Shown piece after piece: positions 1-12,389 of a DNA stretch of 64,000 nucleotides (positions within the stretch are counted from its first letter, which is position 1; every line of letters begins with the position of its first letter). The DNA is taken from positions 1 through 64,000 of the forward strand of contig NOWV01000183.1 of assembly GCA_003344405.1 (NCBI GenBank), in the 5' to 3' direction. This DNA is from Trichoplax sp. H2. Taxonomy: Eukaryota; Placozoa; Uniplacotomia; Trichoplacea. The translations under genes and the position numbers were made by a program. Below the pieces are notes generated by a model. That model searched no databases, was not told the DNA's origin, and was given only the letters and a program-made list of their open reading frames with translations.

Positions 1-128
1 AGCTGATGTCTTATACGATCTACGTATGTGGTCTGTTCCAAGTCCGTGGTCAAGAGTATTTACAGTAGAGTACCATAAAGCATATACCGTTATTTTTAGT
101 GACTTATTTGACTTTTGAGGGTTGTGTG

Positions 129-864
129 TCAAATTGATTCTGTGCAGCCAGTATATAGGTGTCATGGACTACTTCCTGACAAGTTTACTAGTCTAACGTA
201 AGGCACTTTGAGTTTCTTCTACAGATTACTACCCTCATCTTCCGAAAGATCTAGTAAGAATATGAAGCAACCGTCTCTCTCATCTACAGACAGCATACTG
301 TAAAGACATACGTTAAATTGGTTCTGTGCAGCCAATATATAGGTGCCATGGACTACTTCCTGACAAATTTACTAGTCTAAGGTAAAGCACTTTGAGTTTC
401 CTCTACAGATTACTACCCTCAACTTCCGAAAGATCTAGTAAGAATATGAAGCAACCGTCTCTCTCATCTACAAACCGCATACTGCAAAGACATACGTCAA
501 ATTGATTCTGTGCAGCCAATATATAGGTGTCATGGACTACTTCCTGACAAGTTTACTAGTCTAAGGTAAAGCACTTTGAGTTTCTTCTACAGATTACTAC
601 CCTCAACTTCCGAAAGATTTAGTAAGAATATGAAGCAACCGTCTCTCTCATCTACAGATAGCATACTGCAAAGACATACGTCAAATTGATTCTGTGCAGC
701 CAATATATAGGTGTCATGGACTACTTCCTGACAAATTTACTAGTCTAAGGTAAAGCACTTTGAGTTTCTTCTACAGATTACTACCCTCAACTTCCGAAAG
801 ATTTAGTAAGAATATGAAGCAACCGTCTCTCTCGCCTACAGACAGCATGCTGGAAAGACATTTT
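129..864. repeat. 184-bp tandem repeat, four units
   Basis: The landmark TTCTGTGCAGCCA recurs with its TGTGCA core at 141, 325, 509 and 693, an exact 184-bp period. Units differ by only a few substitutions, suggesting recent amplification or homogenisation. Each unit also carries TGGACTACTTCCTGAC, a TTCTACAGATTACTACCCT stretch and GCAACCGTCTCTCTC. The array may start before the window's unique sequence begins. A partial inverted copy lies about 4 kb away at 5059-5137, so the unit belongs to a dispersed family. No convincing protein is encoded; an open frame over the last unit looks fortuitous. Confidence 0.93.
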
Positions 865-1160
865 GTACAGTGCAGTACGTACTGTACACAGTGTACAGTA
901 CAAAACCCGCATTTTTTTCTTAGTACTGTAACAATCGGCGTACTTGAATTAATATTTACTTAGAAATTCGACATTGTACGCAAATTATAACAACGGATTC
1001 GCGTTATTGGATTTATGCTCTATGGTTTGACGTACAATTGGTTAAAGTTCTGTACATTTTTTAAATTTTACTTTGATTTAAATACATAAAAATTTCTCAG
1101 ACACTTTGTACTGTACTGACAGTGTACAGTGTACAGTACTGTACAGTACAGCACAGTAAA
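862..1160. mobile_element. MITE-like element with GTACAGTAC-rich inverted ends
   Basis: Two clusters of TGTACAGTAC/GTACTGTAC words (about 865-905 and 1105-1155) are roughly reverse complements over about 40 bp and enclose about 200 bp of AT-rich DNA. Each cluster is also internally palindromic. This looks like a small non-autonomous inverted-repeat element inserted against the last 184-bp unit. No open frame and no clean target-site duplication were seen, so the boundaries are approximate. Confidence 0.5.
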
Positions 1161-1388
1161 GCTATGCCTCACTCTCTACAGTACATTACTATCAACTGAC
1201 TCAAGCCATTTATCACAGTTGATTTCTAACTCGGTATATGACTAAAACTCTTTCAAGAAGAACGAATCCGCTATTGCAAAAGTAATTGTAGGCTCGACAA
1301 CTTGTTCATTGATGAATGAAATTGAGCCAAATCGATATCTATTGGCTGAGATTTAGCTTAGGTGTATGTAGATTATCGTTATATAAAA

Positions 1389-3690
1389 ATGGCTTTACCA
1401 ATGGAAATTGTCATGCTTGCATGCTGTCTATTTTCCGTATCCTTTGCTGTGCTGCTAATGATGAATTCGGCTCACTCCATGTCCTATATGGACGAAATCT
1501 TTCATATACCTCAGGCACAACGTTATTGCCGGTATAACTTCCATGAATGGGATTCAATGATTACCACATTACCGGGGATGTATTTGGCTTCATTTCTAAT
1601 CGCTAGAGTAACCGTATGGATTAATTATCTAGCCATGGGTAGCATCGACTTTTGCTCTGTATTATGGCTTCGATTTCATAACCTAATATATGCAACAGGC
1701 AATTTTATCGTCATGTATAAACTGCTGGAAAAATTCCATTGCCCACTCAAGGTAGGCAGTGAAAAGAAGCGAATGATATTGCTATCCAACTATAGTACAT
1801 AGTTGGAATGGATGCATTAATTTGTTGCTACAGATGATAATTAGTTCAATGGCTTTCAACAACTTATCATTTTACTTCTACATATTGATGCAATGAGTAG
1901 AGTCTAGTACACAAATACATGATATCGTTTGTTCTCCCTATAGTTGTTATCAAAAAATTGATCTTGCGTTCTCAAATTTGCTATCATCTATTTTGCTTGC
2001 AACCAAGAATTTACGGTACTTTAACAGTGCTAGCTCATCTCCAGATTAAAACTGAGATAATGCACGGATCATTAATAACACACCGCTTTAATTAACAAAG
2101 TTTTAACCTTGGATAAATTACGGTACTCAAAAATGTCAAGTTTATCAGAGTAGAAACTACTGCTGGAAATTACTTTATCACTTTCACAGTATACTACGTA
2201 ACACGTACATATGTGATACGATTTTAACTACTACATCGCTACGAATACAGAATATTGTTGACTTACAGATCATAATAATTACTGTACTGTAATGACAAAA
2301 ATTATGCATCATTAAATCAATGGAGTATACTGCACGTACATACAGGTAAGATACCCTTTCGCTAAGCAACATACAGTACTGTAGACTGCCTTTAATCTTT
2401 CAAAGTACTGTATAGTAGGTAAGTTACAGTACTTGGTGCATGCCGATGGTTCATATCGTCATCAAGCCGCAATTATTTCCCTTCTTAATATGCGCCTACG
2501 TACAACTATCACATAGCCTAATAGAGATATGTACTACTGCAGTGATGATCACATTTAACAATATTATGCAGGAAAGTTCGCGCTAATTGTCTTGCTTACG
2601 GATTGACTTATTTTAGAATCCCAAAGATAGAAGAAATGCCCAACTAGAAGCTGAAAGAGATATGATACGAATAAACTCTGGCGTAACTGCATTTATTATA
2701 TCTGGCTTTCCTCTGCTCTATTTTTTCACCTTTTTATACTATACCGATCAAGGATCTACGTTTTTTACCTTACTGTGTTACCTGTTCTCATTGAATATGT
2801 ACCATAAGACTGCTGCCTTTATTGGTATCATTGCAATTCTCTTTCGTCAAACCAATGTTATTTGGGTAATGTTTGCCGCCGGTGTTTCTATAGCTCAAAT
2901 CTATGATGCATCATTCAAAGTATCAGCAGTGCAAGAAAAGTTAGCACTGTCTAAAGACTACCGCACCTACTATGATGTATTCATTTTAATCACTAAAAGG
3001 CAATTTCGCAAGATTATCTCCATTTCTTGGCCTTATATAATAGTGATTTTGGCGTTTATTATTTTTGTCATAGTCAATGGAGGTATAGTTGTTGGCGATA
3101 GAAATAACCATCAACCGGCCCTGCATATACCCCAGTTGTGGTATTTCCTGTCCTTTAGTCTATTTTTCGCTGCACCACATCTTTGTCGACCTTCCTATGT
3201 TGTTTCCTTCTTCAATGATGCTTTGGAGTATTGGTATCTTACACTTAGCGGAGTTGTCGTCATGGCATTTTCTGTTTACAAGTTCACTTTTGTGCATACG
3301 TATTTACTAGCTGATAATCGGCATTATACATTTTATGTTTGGAGAAGATTGTATAATGCACATCCATCTATTCCATATCTAATTATACCCATGCATTTGT
3401 ATACTATTTATATTGTCTATAAAACACTTGCGGAAAAACGATCCAATCTCTGGATAGCTATCTTTACTGTTGCTGTAACTTTGGTAACAATCCCTCAACG
3501 TTTACTTGAATTTAGATACTTTATTCTTCCTTATATAATAATGAGGTTAAATTTTCCATTAATGCCGTATCCGTTCTTGTTATTGGAGATTTTTATATAC
3601 TTTGCTATAAATTACTTGACCATTTTTAATTTTATTAGTTCACCATTTGTTTGGTTAAAAAGTGGTGAAATTCAAAGATTTATGTGGTAA
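1389..3690 (+). CDS. ALG10: ALG10 alpha-1,2-glucosyltransferase, two exons
   Basis: Dol-P-Glc:Glc2Man9GlcNAc2-PP-dolichol alpha-1,2-glucosyltransferase, a multipass ER protein that adds the terminal glucose to the lipid-linked oligosaccharide before transfer to Asn. Exons: 1389-1751 and 2617-3690; donor AAG|GTAGGC, acceptor TTTTAG, phase 0. The predicted protein is 478 aa, close to the usual length (about 470). Family landmarks, in order, are [15 protein letters not shown] near residue 33 with the acidic D35-E36 pair, MITTLPG near 57, then [33 protein letters not shown] and the family C-terminal end IQRFMW. Many hydrophobic segments are present. The chosen start is the first in-frame ATG (1389); an upstream GTG in the same frame is unlikely to be used. 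Both exons match the family without gaps, so the gene looks intact. An AATAAA at 3935 is a possible poly(A) signal. Identity is secure; the intron is inferred. Confidence 0.96.
2403..2434. repeat. 10-bp perfect inverted repeat in ALG10 intron
   Basis: AAGTACTGTA at 2403-2412 pairs perfectly with TACAGTACTT at 2425-2434 across a 12-nt loop. The same GTACTGTA word marks the element at 862-1160, and other copies lie nearby (2281-2295, 2372-2382). It may be a relic end of that element family. No function is implied. Confidence 0.6.
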
Positions 3691-5058
3691 AATATCTGTA
3701 CTTATAATTATGTTACTGTTCTGTCACGCTGGTTACAACTGCAGATTCTTCTATCTGTTTGAATGACGATGGTTATTTCTCAGCAGCGCGATTATAAACA
3801 AAATTATCTTACTTTCTGCTTATTCCTTTAAATGACAAATTTTTTATCATTGATATCTTTATATTTTTATAAGTATTCGTGCAAATTTTTATTGATAACA
3901 ACAGTTAAGGCACTATTTATATATTTAAAATGGTAATAAAATAACTTGCCATGAAATCGTAGTGTCATAGAAAGTTAACATAGGAAATATGTAAGAAGTA
4001 ATCATGGCGCAGTTTTATAACCTATATAAACAGAGTTTCAACATTACGATAGGTGTGCTGATAAAGCAGATAATTGAATTGACAAACTTTAAACTTGAAT
4101 TTAGGCGGTAAGACGTAGACTTAGGTCTTTTTCGATTAAAGAGATAAATTATACAGGAAGTCATGATAGCAAAATCAACTGCAACTGATAATTCACTACG
4201 TGTTAAAGCATGCCGAGTAATTACAGCCTGTATTCAAAGTATGGACTCTTCTGTTTAGTCAATGGGAGAACGAAATCTTGATTAATAAAGTAATCATTGT
4301 CATATCATTTCATTGCTCTGTCTTTAGTTGATGTTCAAAATGAATTACAGGGAAACGCCATCATATGATATTTCATGTCGATGTAATTTTCACCACAAAA
4401 GAATAGCTGAACTCATTTTTAGCAAAACTTCCTTTCTAACTGGAGAAGCCTATCTAGTTTCGGGCTGACATCCGTTCATTCGTTAAGCCTTTCTGAGCCA
4501 GCGCAAGTCGATACTCTCGTAAATGTATCGTTATGCTTGTGTACCTTCACACAATTAAAGATATCGACTTCTTCAGCTTAAATCACTAAGTATCATAAAT
4601 GCAATGAACATTCATGACGTTGGTACTACTTTACCAAGTCAGTATTTCCTAAACATTGCCTAATTCTATATTTATAACATTAGTCCTGTTACAGAAAGTA
4701 TTGGTGATTTCTTATCATTTTGATTGAAAGTTCAAATATCTATGATCTGGCTAAAATGCAATCCTAGCCATTTATCACGGTGTAAATACACCATGAATTG
4801 TGATACAGATTAAGTATTTGTGTCGTAGTAGATTTCTGCCTATATAGGTTAGTTTCAGTAAACTTTTGTAATTGACTTATAATTGCAAAAGTTACTCGTT
4901 AGTGCAACAGCACTACGTTGCCTAAATTATGAGTTTAAGAAAGTATTGTTGCTCACAGTGTTTCAGTGTTATATTAACTGGTTGTGAGCCTTTATGAAGA
5001 ATAATTCTTATGCGCTATAGCAGCAGTACTGTATTCTTACTAGTTCTTTCAATAGATT

Positions 5059-5137
5059 AGGGTAGTAATCTGTACAAGCAACTCAAAGTAAGTGCTTTAC
5101 GTTAAACTAGTAAACTTGTCAGGAAGTAGTCCGTGAC
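5059..5137 (-). repeat. inverted partial copy of the 184-bp unit
   Basis: The minus strand reads the same block as the 5' array: CGGACTACTTCCTGACAAG, then TTTACTAGTTTAACGT, then GCACTTACTTTGAGT and AGATTACTACCCT. It is shorter and more diverged than the array units. It shows that the unit is dispersed and can sit in either orientation. Confidence 0.85.
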
Positions 5138-5365
5138 AATTAGTAACTGATTTAGTAGTTCTCGCAACTGAAATAGCGTTGATCATATTAGTTAGAATAA
5201 AATAGAAGTAGGTCGATGTTACGAATTTTATCTATGTGACTGTAGTCTAGCATGGTATTCTAGGCCGAAACTAGAATAGTAGCTGACAGTGGCAACTTAG
5301 AAGAGCAAAATACTTTAGTTTATTCTTTTATCAGGAGAGTAATCCTTCACACCATTATGCATAAT

Positions 5366-5590
5366 GGCCGGTTAAAATCCGAATTAAGATCAAAACTATT
5401 AGAGTTTCGGTCTTTAGTCGGCTATGCCAGTGTTTTAAGTATATTGTTTATCATATTAATGGATTTTATTGCCCTACAGAAGTGTTTAGTAGTATGACTG
5501 GAAAGGATTAAATAAAAGTTTGTTTTCTTTCTCTTTTGCAAATAATCTTCCATAAACTATCTATACTCTTAATTCGGATTTTAGCTGGCT
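5366..5590. mobile_element. 225-bp element with about 22-bp terminal inverted repeats
   Basis: GGTTAAAATCCGAATTAAG at 5370-5388 is matched in reverse complement by CTTAATTCGGATTTTAGCTG at 5568-5587. The interior of about 180 bp has no ORF. Size and structure fit a MITE. No obvious target-site duplication beyond TA-type flanks was found. Confidence 0.55.
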
Positions 5591-6421
5591 AGTATAAATA
5601 ATACTTGCAATATATGATATATCGTTGTATATCCTGATTCAAATTCCACCAGAAATGAATTAACAGTAAGCACTACAGCCAATAATTAAATCGTTAGATT
5701 AAGTATAATAACAGTGGGTGTGACTTTACTTTAAGTAAGCGATAAATTTAAAGATAACTCGTGATTTCAATACTATAAAAGTAATGTGCAATAAGTCAGA
5801 GCTCGGCTTAAGTCAATGGATCATTAAACAACTAAGAAAATTGGCATGCAATTTAATAAGCGCTAGATCGGACGCCAGTTAAAAATAATAGGTGATTGCT
5901 AAGCAACTTAATCATAAGCCTATTGTTTTCATTTAGATAAGGGACAAAGAAAATTTCAACTTCCTGCTAGGTCCAATAGATAACTATGAAATTATTTAGA
6001 GATACTGTTGTACACTACGGGTATAGACAATAAAGGCATCAAATTGCTAAAGTTCCTATTAAGCTTGTTACGAGTCACGCTTACTACGCAGAAATAACGT
6101 AGTAACTGTTATAACTTTGGCTAATATTAAAAGTGGCACTACGCTTTCTAATCGATAAATGAACAGATGCTAATTTAGTAGACTTCAACCAACGATCATG
6201 GTGATCTAAATTTTAAAATTGGTGTCTTGATCAAGCAAAATTAGTCAATCTCATTGTTTATTGGATCATTTAATCAGTTTAATTACGTAATCAAGTGGCT
6301 CGAATATTATAAATTTGATAGCCTAATTATTTTTTTTAATTATCTTTTATTACACCCTGACGTCGATATCCTCATCCATATCTGGCGCAATAAAATAAAG
6401 TAATAGCTTGGCCAAGATAAC

Positions 6422-9400
6422 ATGAATTATTCACCACAGCATCATCCTAACCGATTTGTCAATAGCATCTCTTGTCGAAAATGTGGCAGACCTTGTTCCG
6501 GCGAAACTTTGAAAGTTGCCAATGATTTTTTTCACTCCAAGTGTTTTACATGTAAAGGTTAGTTATAGTTAAAATTCTGAGATGACGATGACAATATCGC
6601 TCCATTAAGTGCTAATTAATCGTCAAAAAAAAGTTACTACTAGTTATTTAATCGCGGTCATTTTTTATTAATAACAAAAGTATATTTTCTTAAAGAAATG
6701 AAACAATTTTCGTAAATTTGCCTCTACATGATAGATTCTAACAAAAAATGCACTTCGCATTCTACAAGATAGCATCTTATCAAAACTGCCAATAAATGCA
6801 GCTGCATATATTGAATATTTCAGAAAGTTATTTTAATTGCACCTAAATAGAAATACGTTCGATTTTAGTTAATAATTTTGATTTCAATTTTGTTGATCGT
6901 AATACTGAGTGCTAAGCAGTCACCATTTTGCTTTTCAAAAGTTTACCAGGTAAGATCCCTATTAGCTTTGTAAGCAAGCGAATGAGAGATCCTGTTAATT
7001 CGTTCGATTGCTGTGTTGCAATGATTGCAATCATCAAATTTCCAATCAATGCCATAAAACAAGACCTTTTCTAATTTATAGACTCCAGTAAACATACGAA
7101 TGACACGATTAATTTACCGTAGTAATTTCACTACTGTAATTAAAATTTTGAGACTATAAATGTAACGCAAATGGGCAGCCCATCGGAAATCACCAACTGC
7201 AGTAAAATCAAACACGATCGCTTCTAACATTGTAAACTTGTAAATAAGATACAACAAAAGTACGTTCCAAAATTGCAATCTTTTAAACATAAATATGCAC
7301 CAGTCTCATTTTCATAATTTACGAAACTTCCTTACTGTTTACGCAGAAATAATCAACAAGGGAGTAAAAATGATGAAAAATCAATGTTGAAGTTACTAAG
7401 AAAATTTTGTATGTACACCCATTATGCTATAAGAACCTCGATAGAATAGATCAGCCTGTATAGCTGTTTATATCTTCTGTCAGACGATTACGTACATATT
7501 GAAATATTCACAATTATATTAATGATTGTTGATTACTTGTAGTCCTAATCGTGGACTACAATTAACACACTACATCATTTTTTCCTTCATTTCTACAAAC
7601 TTATATGGTCAAACATACACATTAATTTTTGTTTTATTGAATTAAAGATTACATTGATAGTTTACTACCTCAGTAATTTCTAATGAAGGCAAATTCTGCA
7701 TATCTGGTAATAAGTTATTATAATGTAAGCAGCGAACTTTGAAATAATATAGTTAGCATTCAGCTTAGTCTAGTTATCTATTTATCAGAAAGAATACCGA
7801 CGTATGTTGAAAAGTAAGGTAATAAAACCCTGTCATTAAGGATATCGCTACGCTTTAGCTACATTCGAGGCGAAATACATCTACTTAATGGTAAATAGTC
7901 AAAATTTATCCGTAAAGTGCTTCCATTTTTTTTATCAAGAAGATGAATTACAATAGCAGAAGTCAAAACATTAATTTTGCTGCCCCGTAGAAGCTGCCAT
8001 GCTTGAATTCCAATAAAGGGCTTCATAAGTTTGAATATTAATCTTCGTAGAAATGTTAGAAAGAGTAATTTAACTTGGTATATCCGCTTATTAAGCAAGT
8101 GACAGTTTTCTGGTAGGAATAGAAAAAAGATAATGGACATAAAGCAGGTCACAGTTCTGCAGTGTTAGTGGTCATCTTGACATGAAGAATTTATTTGTCG
8201 GTTAATGCCAAGTTGGTCATTACAATAGCTGTCAAATATCATTGTCAAATATCATTGTCGCTTCTCTATACCAGTTTCGCCATTTTGATACCCCTATTTC
8301 AAGTATTATTGTCACTAATCGCTTCGTGATGGCCTGCAGCAATTTTTTCTTTACGTGTTTAGTAATGCGCTAGGATAAGAATTAGAATAAGCATTTATCA
8401 ACACAGTTTACGTCATAGGTAGTGGCTATTTGATCCAATATAGAGCAAATTAAAATCCTAGATTCAAACAAGCAATATTATTATAAAGGATACTATCTTC
8501 AATATAGCTAGCATTGTGGATTAGTTCATCAGATTGATAGAGTTAATGCTAATGCTAGAATAAAAAGTTTCCTTTTTATTTTTAATAAGATTCGGATAGA
8601 CACAGAGAAGAATATAACAATCTACATAAGCTAATGTAGGTTTTAATCGAGCTCGAGTAAATTTATTTGCCTTAGTTTATTAGCTTTGATTCATTAATTG
8701 GAAGCAAATTAGACTAGGAGTACATTTTCATATTTCACTGTTTTGTTGTCCCAAAAAAACTTGTAACAAGGGAAACCTATATCAGAAATCCAGAAAATAC
8801 TAGATTTCTACTATTTTTATATAGTCTACAACAGACTACCAGCGACTACACCGAACCTAGGTTAAACTACTTTTTATCAAATACGTCGCGACTACTAAGG
8901 CCAACACAGTTACATTAACTGACAGCATTCTGTTCAATCTAATAATGAATATAAGTTACAACGTCAAACTTGTTATATAAATTCGCTCGATGCACATCAG
9001 AATTAGAATTGAATAAGTTTATTTACGCTATTATACTGGAAAACTGCGCACTGCTTTATTACTGATTCAAATTATCTACCTAATTTTTTTAATATGCAAT
9101 TATCGTACCAGTAGTGCTAATCAAAGCGAAGCGCTAGATAAATCACACGATGCTTTAACACCTTAACAATTGTACTCCACAAACGTTCTTATTACAACAG
9201 AAAACTTGGTGCATTTAGTTCGCACTGAGTTACAGGTTGTAATAACCTATGAATGAGACAGAATTACTTACTTCGTATTGATGCACAGCAAATTTGTTAT
9301 ATCTATAGTAGAATTAATTTATAGTGGGTAGGAGCATCTCAATCTTTACAGTTAAAACTAACTACGGATATTTTTTATCTGCTACCTGCAGTTTGTGGTG

Positions 9401-12389
9401 TAGCCCTTGTTAATGCCGGCTATTTCAGTCAAGGCGAGGATTATTATTGTGTCTATGATTACCATCGTATTTATGGCACCAGATGCAATTTTTGTGGTGG
9501 TTTTATCGAAGGTGAAGCGATTAAATGTGCTGGAGAAGCCTTTCATAAAAGATGCTTCGATCAAAAAGCAAATCGGTAAATTGGATGCTAAGTGTGTATC
9601 ACGGTTTATCAAATGATCACATTGTTTGATATGTAATAATATTTCTACAATATGGTATCAAACTAACCTTGAATAAGCCATTTAATAGCTTGAACTACTT
9701 TTGATAGAAATATTAATCATATCTGTTGTTTCGTATCATTTCAGATCTTTACCATCTGCTACTAATGATAAATCTCCTAATAAATTGCAATCACGATCGC
9801 CATCTTCAACAAAATCAAACGAAAATATCATATATCCAAGTAAATTGAAATTAAAAATTAATGAAAGTAAAGTAAAGTTCATTATTTAAATTATGTATTG
9901 TTTATTTCGTGAAACATAATTTAGAATGCGGTGGTTGCAAACAAGAAATTCGCGGCGGTCAAGCATTAATCGCTCTAGATCAACAGTGGCATACCTGGTG
10001 TTTTACATGCAATCGATGTGGAAAGCAATTATCAGGCGAATACTTAGGAAGGTATAATTAAACTCATTATTAACGATACAATGTCATCGGGGGATTAGCT
10101 TGGTTATGCATGTGCTTGTAGATGTGCTTGTTCAGTACTGTAAAGTGCCTGTTTTTCTGTGGAAATAACCTTTAGTGTTGCTTCTGATGCTAAATCATAA
10201 CTAATTTGACTAATGCAGAGACGGCATTCCATTATGTGAAGACGATTATCTGAAATTATATGGTATTATTTGTGCTGGGTGCGGTCATTATATCGTCGGC
10301 AAATTTCTTGAGGTAGGTCTATATTTAGTAATACTGCATTATTTGAGATCACATTAATAATATCTCTGAAAGTAAGTTGAATTATTGTGATGATATATTA
10401 TTTTAAAGCATGCTTTAAATCAGATGGCTTTATTTTTATATTGTCAAAATCGTATATTTATTTAAGGTTGGAGAAAGAAATTTTCATTCTGAATGTGCTC
10501 ATTGCGTTCATTGCACTGAAACATTTCGTGAGGGACAAGAAATCTTGATCTATAAGGACGATTTATTTCACTCTTCTTGCCTAAAATCAAGTGCTTTGGT
10601 AAGGTCTTAGCGGACTTAAATCTTAGCAAGGTTATCAAGTCTCAAATAGTACTGTAAATTCAACATAAAATATCGCATTTCAACCCCATGGTACCTATGA
10701 ATCCCTAAAGTAACATATTAGATATAGTTATTAATATAGCAGATTAAAGTATTGCCCATGATGACATTGATAGCTTTAAAATTGCTAATTCAAATTATAG
10801 AGAAATTCTACGTCATCAACTTCCAGTAGCAAGAATGAAGGTAAGCAAAATAATACTTATGATGCTAATTCTGAAAGTTTTTATTTATAAGTCATTACCG
10901 CTATAATATTCTAAATAAATTTATATACGTACAAGCATCAAATAGATCCTAGTAATATATCAGTAGCGAGATAGATTTAGAGTTGAAATAGTTTTAGGAA
11001 ACAATTAGTACAAGACTTGAATAATCATACTCGCATACGTATGAATAACGATCGCAGTGAAAGCACTTTAAACTAATCTCTGAGAAAAATAAAGTAAATC
11101 TGAAGCAACCTTACTCTTTAATAATAAAAGCATAACCTCCTCTGATGGTTAAATTTATAGATGATGTTGTTAAAGGAAATAATCGTAGTCCGATGTCAAA
11201 AAATCTATTCCATGAAGAACCATCTCGGCAGAAATCACCAAGTAAAGAAAACTTAGCAACGGATTCGGCTTCAGACGCTATCGCTCCAACAGATTCAAAC
11301 CACAATGACCTATTTCGTAAACCAGCAACTCTCAATAGCTCATATTCAATCGGGCCATCTCAGCAAAACCCTGCTCAAATGCAACGTAATGCTAATATCA
11401 CTTCCCAAAGACAGCCAAGTTTAAATCAGCGAGATTTCAATCATAATAATGGCTTTACCCATGAACTACCAACAGGCTCAGGATATTCTCATAGGAAATC
11501 ATCACCTAATAATTCAATTCACCGAGATTCAACTCATCAGTATTTTAATTTTAGAGAAACAGCACAAAATAATAGCAACTCCCCAAAAATATATAACCGG
11601 CGTCCACATAATGAGGGCCATAGTAAAGCAGAAGTAAATAGTAATATTTCGCATCAAAAGCAGCCTTCTCAATGGCAGCAACAAAGCAATGATGATACCG
11701 TATATCAAAGTCCAATGCAGCAGAGCTCGTTCGGTAAAGTTTCAACTCGTAATGAGCCCATGGATGAAAACGTATTTCGCAAACACCCAACGCAGACAGA
11801 ACCTTACCAACCAAAGGCACCCGCTAGTAAAAGGATCATTCAGCAAAATTCGAATCTCCAAGAATCAGTCCCTAATAATATATCTCACCTAGAGTCTAAT
11901 CATAAAACACAAGCTTATCAGAATTCTTCTTTGACATCAGGAACCGCATATCAGGCAAATAAGAGTGCATTTCGTAAATATAGACCTGACCAATCAAAGG
12001 TAACTAGTTCTTCTAATAACTATAACTTACGATCAAACTATGAGCATGATAACGATTTGTCATACTCGAATCCAAATCGGCATATGATTAGTAAAAGTTT
12101 ACTAGATGAATCGAACAAAAACCATTATCGACAAGATAGCGAGCTAGGACATCGATATTCGGTTGCCGTAGAAGAGGATCGGGTAAATAATATGTTGGAA
12201 CACTTAGATCTACATTCTGGCCGAGGTTCACCAAGATCGAACAAGTCATCGTCGCATATATCACGTTCAAAGTCCATGACCATGCTTAAATCGCCTTACA
12301 TAAACAAGGCTAATGAGCAGCATCGTATTAGATCACAGTCGTCTGCAATGACAAAACCAAATTTCAGCTCAAACTACAATCGCCTGTAA
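6422..12389 (+). CDS. ABLIM-like: abLIM-like LIM-domain protein, gene 1
   Basis: Predicted cytoskeletal (actin-associated) LIM protein of the abLIM/UNC-115 type, 678 aa. Exons: 6422-6557, 9392-9575, 9745-9839, 9925-10051, 10219-10312, 10467-10598, 10801-10840, 11161-12389; all junctions are GT-AG and phase-consistent. LIM1 is complete (C18, C21, H38, C41, C44, C47, C65, D68). LIM2 has only its first finger (C77, C80, H97, C100). LIM3 is complete (C140, C143, H161, C164, C167, C170, C187, D190), as is LIM4 (C199, C202, H219, C222, C225, C228, H247, C250). LIM3-LIM4 resemble abLIM closely (DGIPLCEDDYLKLYG; LIALDQQWH). The 400-residue tail is Asn/Ser/Gln-rich, with three FRK motifs (near 321, 475, 540), and shows no villin headpiece. 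Start: first ATG before LIM1, no in-frame alternative. It lies head-to-tail with a second copy 4 kb downstream. Family assignment is strong; actin binding is inferred. Confidence 0.88.
6558..9391. other. long intron 1 of LIM gene 1
   Basis: This 2.8-kb intron splits LIM1 between its two zinc fingers (after CFTCK). It contains a duplicated TCAAATATCATTG near 8233-8258 and otherwise AT-rich unique sequence. A 97-codon open frame lies on the opposite strand at 7859-8152. Confidence 0.75.
7859..8152 (-). CDS. unresolved 97-codon ORF inside the LIM gene 1 intron
   Basis: Antisense ORF, ATG to stop, 97 codons, the longest open frame in this intron. The N-terminal half is hydrophobic and basic; the C-terminal half (for example KKNGSTLRINFDYLPL) has a less biased composition. 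I recognise no domain. It could be a chance frame in AT-rich DNA, a relic of an inserted element or a small nested gene. Confidence 0.15.
   Translation of the reverse strand: MTCFMSIIFFLFLPENCHLLNKRIYQVKLLFLTFLRRLIFKLMKPFIGIQAWQLLRGSKINVLTSAIVIHLLDKKNGSTLRINFDYLPLSRCISPRM

Larger units (their letters stand above)
3691..6421. other. intergenic, ALG10 to LIM gene 1
   Basis: About 2.7 kb without a credible ORF. It holds the ALG10 3' end (AATAAA at 3935-3940), an imperfect hairpin around 4775-4797 (CACGGTGT/ACACCATG), the inverted repeat copy at 5059-5137 and the inverted-repeat element at 5366-5590. A CRE-like TGACGTC lies near 6358, about 60 bp before the LIM gene start. Confidence 0.7.

Noticed and set aside
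760-963. 67-codon open frame over the last 184-bp unit
   Set aside because: It starts at a TTG, follows the repeat and ends in the palindromic element; no protein features.
1316-1537. 73-codon frame overlapping ALG10 exon 1
   Set aside because: It is a shifted-frame shadow of the ALG10 coding sequence.
11551-11820. 89-codon antisense frame inside the LIM gene 1 tail exon
   Set aside because: Antisense shadow of a long sense exon that is phase-joined to LIM exons.
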